A stretch of DNA of 27,940 bases from a virus. The position numbers and the translations under genes are program-made. Every line of letters starts with the position of its first letter. Within the stretch, counting starts at the first letter, position 1. Below are positions 22,319 to 27,940 of the stretch, piece after piece. The notes under the pieces were generated by a model. It ran no database searches. It worked only from the letters and a program-made list of their open reading frames with translations, and was not told the DNA's origin. The DNA is taken from the IMG/VR virus record IMGVR_UViG_3300027754_000343, positions 1-27,940 of that record, one strand, 5' to 3'.

Positions 22319-22560
22319 TGCCCACTCCAATACAGGCGCAGACGCTCTGGCTCCATACCGAGGGCTACAGCGCCGCACAGATTGCGGCATCCACGGGCAG
22401 GACACCGGCATCAGTTACGCAGGCTCTGACAGAGGCGCGCAGGGCGGCGACAGCGGTGGGACTGCGGATGGTGGTAATACGGCCAAAAGTAACGGAGGAA
22501 ACGGCGTCTGGGCTGTCCGTTGCACGTTGCCTGGCCAAGGAAGCGGGGCTGCTGCCATGA
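22315..22560 (+). CDS. Small HTH protein
   Basis: This 82-codon-range ORF (81 aa) has a helix-turn-helix of the sigma-70 region 4/transposase type: EGYSAAQIAASTGRTPASVT (about 16-35), then ALTEARRAATA. Such proteins bind DNA as regulators. It has two adjacent ATG codons (22315, 22318) and overlaps both neighbours by ATGA. A longer out-of-frame ORF from 22287 covers the same bases but is Gly-rich and nondescript there, so it was rejected for this stretch. Confidence 0.5.
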   Translation: MMPTPIQAQTLWLHTEGYSAAQIAASTGRTPASVTQALTEARRAATAVGLRMVVIRPKVTEETASGLSVARCLAKEAGLLP

Positions 22561-23156
22561 GACTTCCTGCACAAAAACGACTGGAGCTTCAAGCTGCTTA
22601 CCCGTCCCAGGCCGAGGGCGGTTTTGCTGGCGACCTCCACAAAAGTTTGCGGCAGGCGCTGATACGATGGGAGCAAAAGCGCGGCATCGGCGGTCATTTC
22701 AAGTATGGCACCACTGGAAGCGCTGGAGCATTTCGCAAGGAAAAAACCGGCGCGACTCGAGATGAGATCTCGTGGAACAAAGCGCCAGAAGTAAAACGTG
22801 AGCCAAAAAAGCGCGAGATCCTTACCGAGGAGCAGAGACTCGCAAAGGTGGCGTACAATCGCCAGAGGCGGCAGTCAGAGACGGCAGAGGAGCGCGAGGC
22901 ACGGCTGGAGGCCCGTCGCGCCTGGTATCTTGCCAAGCAGGGCGGCATGTTGCAAAAACGTTTTACAAGGTCGCCAGAGGAGCGCAAGGCCGCAGTAAAA
23001 GCGGCAAAACAACGCTACATTGAGCGGCAAAAGGCCGGGCTAGTGGCAAAAACAATCAGGAAACCAAGCACATCAACGGCAGTACAGTTAGCGCGAAAAG
23101 CAGAGAGAGGCAGAATATATTATGCCAGAAAAAAACAAACTCAGATGGGTAAGTGA
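22557..23156 (+). CDS. Highly charged unknown protein, coiled-coil rich
   Basis: This 199-aa, strongly basic protein starts MRLPAQKRLELQAAYPSQAE in an ATGA overlap. It contains two related helical stretches: LTEEQRLAKVAYNRQRRQSE (about 103-122) and SPEERKAAVKAAKQRYIERQ (about 155-174). Both carry '(t/s).EeR...v~~~~~r~~~~~', suggesting an internal repeat. The end is ARKKQTQMGK. I do not recognise the family. Its position between an HTH gene and an exonuclease suggests DNA or RNA binding. It overlaps the exonuclease start by 35 bases. Confidence 0.5.
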   Translation: MRLPAQKRLELQAAYPSQAEGGFAGDLHKSLRQALIRWEQKRGIGGHFKYGTTGSAGAFRKEKTGATRDEISWNKAPEVKREPKKREILTEEQRLAKVAYNRQRRQSETAEEREARLEARRAWYLAKQGGMLQKRFTRSPEERKAAVKAAKQRYIERQKAGLVAKTIRKPSTSTAVQLARKAERGRIYYARKKQTQMGK

Positions 23157-24255
23157 TTTGAATCGTTTTAAGTTTCAAAAAGACAATCCAGATTATATTC
23201 CTCAGCCTAAAACCGAGTTAGAAAAACAAGAACGTCAAGAAAAAGCATTAAGAGGAAGTCGCATTCATGCATATTTTCAAATCCTCTGGCGTAAACATTA
23301 CGAAATGAATACTGAAACAAGCAACAACATCAGACCATCAGCGCTTCCTAAGCTGGCCCTATGCGGTCAGTTTGAGAGTGCACCAGGTACATCCGACGCA
23401 GCGGCGCGAGGCAGCCGCATTGACGCACTATTCCGGGGCATGTGGGAGACTGGCGAGATCCCCAAAGGTGCAGATGAGGAGGAGGTTGGCGTTGCCTATT
23501 GGGCCGTCAATCAACTAGCTAGGCTGGGCACCAATGGCACGATTACCTGCGAAAAGACCTGCAAAGTCTTTGTGCCGATCCTTCAAAAAATTGGAACCAT
23601 GGACGCGGTGAACCTTGGTGGTCAATGGCTGGCAGACCTCAAGACTGGCCAGATGCACGACTACAAAGCGCAGATGGCAGCCTATGCGCTAGGGTGCATG
23701 GAGCTCACAAAAACAATCGAGTGGAGCACGTACTTAATCTTTGCCGATCAAAAAGAGATTGTTAGGCACTTTTTCTTCAAGGCAGACGCGGCAAAGATTG
23801 TTGGGGACATTATCAACAACGTGGGCACGGATCCAAGGCCGAATGATTATTGCCAGTGGTGTGCAAAATCGCTCACCTGTGCGCCGCGGCTCGAGTCTCA
23901 GCGCCTGGCACTGGCAACCACAGAGGCGCCATCATTTTCGACGGTGCTGGCAGATCCAGACTTGCTGGGAGAGTTTTTGAACCGTGCGAAAGTATTTGAC
24001 GACTTTCGCGAAGCCGCAAAAGACCGCGCTCGGGAGCTCCTCGAGGCAGGCGTGAGAGTACCAGGATGGAGGCTGCAAAAGCCAAGGGTAACGGAGTTAC
24101 TGGACGCGGCAGCGCAGTTAAGCAGCGGGATCCCGTTTGAAAAACTCATCATAGCGCACGGTCCCATCTCTGCCAAAAAGGCACGCGAACTAGGCACCAT
24201 TGACGAGTCATTGGTGGTGCGCAAAGAGTCACGTCCTATTCTTGCACAGCTATGA
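23122..24255 (+). CDS. RecB/Cas4-type PD-(D/E)XK exonuclease with Fe-S cysteines
   Basis: This 377-aa protein shows a RecB-family nuclease core: GTMD (D161), LADLKTG (D172, K174 of the DxK motif) and QMAAYALG (Q184, Y188). Cys81 upstream plus a C244-x2-C247-x5-C253 cluster matches the four-Cys Fe-S signature of AddB/Cas4-type nucleases. It probably resects DNA ends for phage recombination, beside a RuvC-like resolvase and an SSB. The N-terminal 61 residues are AT-rich in their DNA and carry an RGSRIHAYF motif that echoes RGSRIDALF at 96-104, so this could be an added segment. If translation began at ATG 23305, the protein would have 316 aa and a family-like start. ATG 23122 was kept because TATATTATG matches other starts here. 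Confidence 0.75.
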   Translation: MPEKNKLRWVSDLNRFKFQKDNPDYIPQPKTELEKQERQEKALRGSRIHAYFQILWRKHYEMNTETSNNIRPSALPKLALCGQFESAPGTSDAAARGSRIDALFRGMWETGEIPKGADEEEVGVAYWAVNQLARLGTNGTITCEKTCKVFVPILQKIGTMDAVNLGGQWLADLKTGQMHDYKAQMAAYALGCMELTKTIEWSTYLIFADQKEIVRHFFFKADAAKIVGDIINNVGTDPRPNDYCQWCAKSLTCAPRLESQRLALATTEAPSFSTVLADPDLLGEFLNRAKVFDDFREAAKDRARELLEAGVRVPGWRLQKPRVTELLDAAAQLSSGIPFEKLIIAHGPISAKKARELGTIDESLVVRKESRPILAQL

Positions 24256-24695
24256 GCGAGCCCTTTGCGATTGATCCCGGTGCCGGTGGAGGCATCGCCT
24301 ATAAGTGGGACGGCTGGACAAAAGCCGACGTGATGCCGGAGACTGTAATGGACTTGGCAGACAAGCTGCGGGAGCTCAAATGCGCTGGATTTAACACCTG
24401 CTATCTTGAGGAGATTCCGAAATACGCTGGGAAAAATGCATCTGCAATGATGAAGCTTTCCACGCGGTATGGGGAGTGCCGGGGCATCTTGGCAGCACTA
24501 GGGATCCGAGTCTACGAACTTAGGCCACAGGACTGGCAAAAGGCTCTTGGGCTCGGAAACCGCAGCGGCTATGGCACACGGTGGAAAGCGCACCTGAAAG
24601 AGCGCTCACAAGCATTATTTCCGCATCTCAAGGTAACACTTAAGATCGCAGATGCACTGTTGATCTTGGAAGCCGGTAACAAACTGCACAAATGA
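24252..24695 (+). CDS. RuvC-like Holliday junction resolvase
   Basis: This 147-aa RNase H-fold nuclease has the acidic residues in RuvC order: D8 in FAIDPGAGGGIAY, E53/E54 in YLEEIP, and D134 in KIADALLILEAG. It is shorter than E. coli RuvC (173 aa), as is usual for phage versions. It would resolve four-way or branched DNA during recombination or before packaging. It is coupled by ATGA to the exonuclease upstream and to the next gene downstream. Confidence 0.8.
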   Translation: MSEPFAIDPGAGGGIAYKWDGWTKADVMPETVMDLADKLRELKCAGFNTCYLEEIPKYAGKNASAMMKLSTRYGECRGILAALGIRVYELRPQDWQKALGLGNRSGYGTRWKAHLKERSQALFPHLKVTLKIADALLILEAGNKLHK

Positions 24696-24928
24696 ACCTG
24701 CACCAGCATTTTGCAGAGGCGCGCAAGGTGGCAACCAGACGTTTCTGGAGTGAGTTTGCCAAGATGAATTACGACAGGGATCAATTGTTTGAAGCCCCTG
24801 AAAATATCAAAGAAATGTGTTTTGATGCTGCAGAAAATGCGGCATGGGCACATTTACACAAGGCTGGCGCGATGAAATTGCCAGAGTGGACTTTCCGAGT
24901 GGAAGCAAGGGATGGCAACCCTTTTTAA
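24692..24928 (+). CDS. Uncharacterised small protein in the recombination operon
   Basis: This 78-aa protein is helical (HFAEARKVATRRFWSEFAKM, then APENIKEMCFDAAENAAWAH) with a short end (PEWTFRVEARDGNPF). It overlaps the RuvC-like gene by ATGA and precedes the SSB-like gene. I do not recognise it. A helper for one of the neighbouring DNA enzymes is possible from context. Confidence 0.45.
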   Translation: MNLHQHFAEARKVATRRFWSEFAKMNYDRDQLFEAPENIKEMCFDAAENAAWAHLHKAGAMKLPEWTFRVEARDGNPF

Positions 24929-24964
24929 AAATGCCAAAACACAACAACTAAAAACGCAAAAACC

Positions 24965-25489
24965 ATGGCAGTATTAACGCAAAACACATCAGCCTCAAAC
25001 TCTCGGATTTTGTCCGAGGCAACAGTTCCAAAAGGTAGCTACGCAGCTATCTGCTTAGACGTGGAGGACAACTTTGGAGTGGAGCGCTTCAAGTATGGAT
25101 CCGAAACCGAAAAAGAGAAGATTGATACAACCACGTTTTATTTTGGCATCAAAAAAGGGCCAGAGTGTTACGTCATACGCTCCAAACCGTTTAAACTGAG
25201 CCTGCACGAAAAAAGCGCATTGTTCCAATTTTTGAAGCAGTGGGCTAACGAAACGCCAAAACCTGGCTTTGACACCGTGTCTATGCAAGGGCAACCGGCG
25301 CAGATCACGGTTGAGCACAGCATGAGCGCCAAGGGCCGCATCTACGCTAATATCTCGAGCATTTCGCCAATCATGGAGGGGCTCGAGAAGCTGGTCCCAA
25401 AGGCGGCGGAGTTTGCCAAACTCCTGAAGCCACAGGAGGTTAAAGCACACAAGGAAGAGGATGAAGACGCTGACGAGATTCCGTTTTAG
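24965..25489 (+). CDS. Single-stranded DNA-binding protein (SSB-like)
   Basis: This 174-aa protein has a beta-rich body (GSYAAICLDVEDNFG, TTTFYFGIKKGPECYVIRS, QPAQITVEHSMSAKGRIYA) of OB-fold type. The acidic C-terminal tail EEDEDADEIPF mimics the DDDIPF tip with which bacterial SSBs recruit partner enzymes. It lies next to the exonuclease and resolvase genes. It is preceded by an A/C-rich leader without a Shine-Dalgarno. The acidic tail and context are the main evidence; the fold is inferred. Confidence 0.7.
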   Translation: MAVLTQNTSASNSRILSEATVPKGSYAAICLDVEDNFGVERFKYGSETEKEKIDTTTFYFGIKKGPECYVIRSKPFKLSLHEKSALFQFLKQWANETPKPGFDTVSMQGQPAQITVEHSMSAKGRIYANISSISPIMEGLEKLVPKAAEFAKLLKPQEVKAHKEEDEDADEIPF

Positions 25490-25612
25490 TGGTTAACGCG
25501 ACCCGCAAGGGAGCGCACCGAAACCACTGGTGATTGGCAGGCATCAATGAGCGGCTGATCCCCGCACTGCCACGAGGGGCGCGACTCGTCAACGCGCACA
25601 ATTTTAAATGAC
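25490..25612 (+). other. Structured intergenic spacer between SSB and HNH genes
   Basis: This 123-base gap has a nested hairpin: GGCAG (25536-25540) with CTGCC (25567-25571), and inside it GCGG (25551-25554) with CCGC (25562-25565). No clear promoter or U-tract was found. The gap begins right after the SSB stop and ends at the HNH start, so it may have arrived with the HNH gene or be its regulatory leader. Confidence 0.35.
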
Positions 25613-26317
25613 ATGAGCAATAAGTTAACAAAGACACAGGAAGTTTTAGCGTGGGGTTTTGCTGAAAAAATCAACACCGCAATTTTAGCAAATGAGGCAA
25701 TTGGCGGAATGCCTTGGTGGTATTACCAAGAGAAACTTTTTTCAGATAAACGTGATTGGTTTGATGTAAATTCAAAATTTGTGCGATGGCTTGAAGAAAA
25801 AGGTTATGTAATGCCAAGGTATCAGCATCCAATCACTCGTTTTTTTGATCCTACAAAATTCACAAAGAGCGGAACTCAAAGGCTGAAAAGCATTGTCCAG
25901 TGGTGTGATTCAAACTCGAAAGCCGTCGAATCACAGAGAAAGCGCTTAGGCGCAACAATCGCCGCAGGACACAAGCGCAGAACTAACGAGCGTCGTAAAG
26001 GTGATTTAAATTTCAAGATGCGTGGCATTTTGAGGAGCCGCATTTATGGAGCATTAAAAGGACACCTTAAATCTTCAAAAACAGAAACTTTGCTTGGGTG
26101 CACGATTAGCGAATTTCGCCAATACATTGAAAGCAAGTTTATACCGGGTATGAGGTGGGACAACCATGGGGAATGGCATGTGGACCACATTCGGCCATGT
26201 TGTTCATTTGATCTCTCTGATCCAAAACAACAGCGTGAATGTTTTCACTTTTTAAATCTCCAGCCGCTTTGGGCCATGGAGAATTTTAAGAAAAACGGTA
26301 AGTGGCAGCCAAAATGA
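25613..26317 (+). CDS. HNH endonuclease (homing-type)
   Basis: This 234-aa protein has a C-terminal HNH motif: EWHVDHIRP (H189, D191, H192), then LNLQPLWAMENFKKN (N215, N224). A basic region precedes it (KRRTNERRKGDLNFKMRGIL, about 121-140). The N-terminal half carries LFSDKRDWFDVNSKFVRWLE, probably DNA recognition. The DNA is visibly more AT-rich than its neighbours, and the gene sits alone between SSB and primase genes, typical of free-standing homing endonucleases that spread between phages. HNH enzymes of other roles (packaging nickase) are less likely this far from the terminase. Confidence 0.75.
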   Translation: MSNKLTKTQEVLAWGFAEKINTAILANEAIGGMPWWYYQEKLFSDKRDWFDVNSKFVRWLEEKGYVMPRYQHPITRFFDPTKFTKSGTQRLKSIVQWCDSNSKAVESQRKRLGATIAAGHKRRTNERRKGDLNFKMRGILRSRIYGALKGHLKSSKTETLLGCTISEFRQYIESKFIPGMRWDNHGEWHVDHIRPCCSFDLSDPKQQRECFHFLNLQPLWAMENFKKNGKWQPK

Positions 26318-26321
26318 CAAA

Positions 26322-26474
26322 ATGAACAAACACGACACGACAGACCTTTGCGCTAAAATTGAGCGCATGAGAACGGTGGGCATCACTACAAAAACGGCAG
26401 AGAACACCGAGATTGCCATCGTCTTGGCAGCGCTTGCGCTATTTGGCGGCACACTGGAGGCCGTTAATGAATGA
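26322..26474 (+). CDS. Small unknown protein before the primase gene
   Basis: This 50-aa protein starts MNKHDTTDLCAKIERMRTVG and ends with a helical stretch (TEIAIVLAALALFGGTLEAV) that is moderately hydrophobic. Its leader resembles the A/C-rich leaders at 21420 and 24930. It overlaps the primase gene by 8 bases. Function unknown. Confidence 0.45.
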   Translation: MNKHDTTDLCAKIERMRTVGITTKTAENTEIAIVLAALALFGGTLEAVNE

Positions 26475-27940
26475 GGCCCAAATCACCGAGGCGATTGCTC
26501 GGGTGATGTTCCCGGCGGCAGAGTGGCAGTCGCCAAGTCTGGCTTGGGTGCAATGTCCAGGCATTGACCTGCACAGCACAAGCAATGGGAAAAAGGACTG
26601 CAGGTTGACAATCAATGACGAGTTGCCGCCAACTCTGTTTTGCTGCCATGAATCTTGCAAATCACAGATTGCAAGCTGGAACCACAGGTTGCGCTCAGAA
26701 ATTGGCAAAATGAAGAAAACAGCGGGCAACGTGTTGAGAGCGGGCAAAATCACTGTTAATCCGGCTATTTCTGCGGAAAAACTGCAGAAAACAGCGCCAA
26801 AGGCCTTAAAAGCGCTGGAACCGCTGCCACTGCCAGCGATGATCCCTGACGGCCAACGGATCCACATCGAGACCTGTTTTGCGCCAGATGAGTTGGTTGC
26901 AGTGGTCTACGGCAAAGGACCGGACGGCAAGCCAAAGGACAAAGGCGTGACTCGGGAGCCCATGCCGCTATGCGACACGCACGAGCTTGGCACCTACATC
27001 CGCGTAAACCCTATGCGCAGCGGCGGCAGTGCAGACGCCGACGTGACAGCATGGCGGCACTGTCTCCTCGAGGGTGACAAAGCGCCGATGGAACTGCAGT
27101 GGGCTGCCATTGTGGCAAGCAACCTGCCAGTCAGCGTGGCAGTCTCTAGCGGAGGCCGATCAATCCATGCCTGGGTGAGAGTGGACGCAGCAACCCCGGA
27201 GGAGTTCCGGCAACGCGCAAAGCAGGCGGCGGATGCAATGGAAGAGTTCGAGGGCATTGTGCTGGACCGCTCGTGCCTTAACAGCTCGAGGCTAGCACGC
27301 CTGGCAGGCCGACAGCGTGGCGACAAGTGGCAGGATCTCTTGGCTGTGCGCATCGGTGCCACGTGCTGGGATGATTGGGTTGCTAGTCGCAAAGAGCCAG
27401 AGGTGCCCGAGGTTGATGCCGTGGCGGAGGTGCCAGCGGTGGAGCCGACTCCTGCGGTGGAGTTTTATTACCGAAAAGCCAAAAAGGATTTTATCATGGT
27501 GCGAGGCCGCACGATCACACCTTTGTCAGAGTCAGGGCTCAAGATGGCGCTCAGGCAGGAGGGCATTGTGGCAGATAAAGACCAGACCGAGTTTGAGGTT
27601 TATCGAGTCATGACCGGCAGCGCCATTGACTATGACGGCTCAATGCCTGGCTATCCGTTGGGGCTCCATGAAGAAGGTGGGCGGCGCTATTACTGCGACT
27701 CTGGCCCGACTTGGTTTGATGGTGCGTTGGTATCACATGATACCGGCACCGGCTGGGAAACGATCCACAAATTGACGACACGGCTTTTTGCGCCACCCAT
27801 TGCCGGTGAGGATCCCGGGGAGTCGCGGGCGTGGTGGCATTGGATCTGGGCGCTTAAGATGAGCAGAGAGGCACTGAGACTGGCAACCCAACCGCTCGAG
27901 GATGGACGGCGCAGGCAGGTGCGGCCAGGGCAGGCAATGG
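26467..27940 (+). CDS. Archaeo-eukaryotic-type primase (Prim-Pol), 3' partial
   Basis: The frame is open from ATG 26467 to the window end (491 codons, no stop). A zinc ribbon lies at the N-terminus: C30 and H36 (CPGIDLH), C59 and C64 (FCCHESC). A primase-like core follows: LLEGDKAPMELQWAAIVASN, then SSGGRSIHAWVRVDAAT, where SGGRSIHAWV is the 'SGG.S.HAWV' motif of AEP-type phage/plasmid primases. RSCLNSSRLARLAGRQRG follows, the usual segment after it. A helicase-like C-terminal domain probably follows beyond the window. It would start replication. The start overlaps the small gene upstream by 8 bases. Confidence 0.8.
   Translation, partial: MNEAQITEAIARVMFPAAEWQSPSLAWVQCPGIDLHSTSNGKKDCRLTINDELPPTLFCCHESCKSQIASWNHRLRSEIGKMKKTAGNVLRAGKITVNPAISAEKLQKTAPKALKALEPLPLPAMIPDGQRIHIETCFAPDELVAVVYGKGPDGKPKDKGVTREPMPLCDTHELGTYIRVNPMRSGGSADADVTAWRHCLLEGDKAPMELQWAAIVASNLPVSVAVSSGGRSIHAWVRVDAATPEEFRQRAKQAADAMEEFEGIVLDRSCLNSSRLARLAGRQRGDKWQDLLAVRIGATCWDDWVASRKEPEVPEVDAVAEVPAVEPTPAVEFYYRKAKKDFIMVRGRTITPLSESGLKMALRQEGIVADKDQTEFEVYRVMTGSAIDYDGSMPGYPLGLHEEGGRRYYCDSGPTWFDGALVSHDTGTGWETIHKLTTRLFAPPIAGEDPGESRAWWHWIWALKMSREALRLATQPLEDGRRRQVRPGQAM

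Noticed and set aside
22287-22556. Upstream part of the open frame leading into the charged protein
   Set aside because: It overlaps the HTH-containing frame at 22315-22560, which fits better; the ATGA overlap at 22557 marks the real start.

Overview
The window is a contiguous stretch of a tailed-phage (siphovirus-like) genome. Every gene I can support lies on the + strand. Coding density is near complete: no gene-free stretch exceeds 300 bases, and the longest gaps (about 120-130 bases at 2334-2463, 21319-21436 and 25490-25612) are described as features. A separate spanin-type lipoprotein gene points to a Gram-negative host. Most gene starts lack a Shine-Dalgarno sequence and have A/T- or A/C-rich leaders, which would suit a Bacteroidota- or Verrucomicrobiota-like host, but the host cannot be named from this sequence. 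No integrase, repressor, tRNA, CRISPR array or recognisable anti-defence system is visible.

Layout. (1) 1-8040 is packaging, head and connector, in an order that parallels lambda: small terminase, GpA-type large terminase, gpW-like joiner, portal, S49 protease, coiled-coil scaffold candidate, major capsid protein, small gpFI-position protein, gpFII-like joiner, tail-terminator candidate, then two paralogous ~100-aa tail-tube candidates. Terminator-like hairpins lie before the terminase, after the large terminase, before the scaffold candidate and after the capsid gene. (2) 8041-13569 is tail assembly: an unknown protein, a tail chaperone with a textbook -1 frameshift signal that extends it to a 194-aa G-T-type fusion, a 256-aa protein, a short tape measure (455 aa), then tail-tip proteins. 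(3) 13571-18755 is host recognition: a 798-aa collagen-like fibre and an 879-aa glycine-rich fibre, the latter with an open 47-codon in-frame extension beyond its TAA that ends in an ATGA overlap with the next gene. (4) 18752-20237 is lysis: holin-like membrane proteins, a nested Rz/Rz1-type spanin pair and a GH24/pesticin-like endolysin. (5) 20241-27940 is early/replication: a metallophosphoesterase, several small DNA-binding or unknown proteins, a RecB/Cas4-type Fe-S exonuclease, a RuvC-like resolvase, an SSB-like protein with an acidic tail, an HNH endonuclease and the start of an archaeo-eukaryotic-type primase (cut by the window end).

Together these form a head-tail-lysis late block followed by a recombination/replication block. 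Junctions are tightly coupled, with many ATGA and TAATG overlaps or stop-(A/T)n-ATG gaps. The most interesting items are the frameshift cassette, the stop-interrupted fibre extension, the tandem tail-tube paralogues, a three-hairpin RNA element between two small genes sharing a 27-nt leader, and the AT-rich N-terminal extension of the exonuclease.
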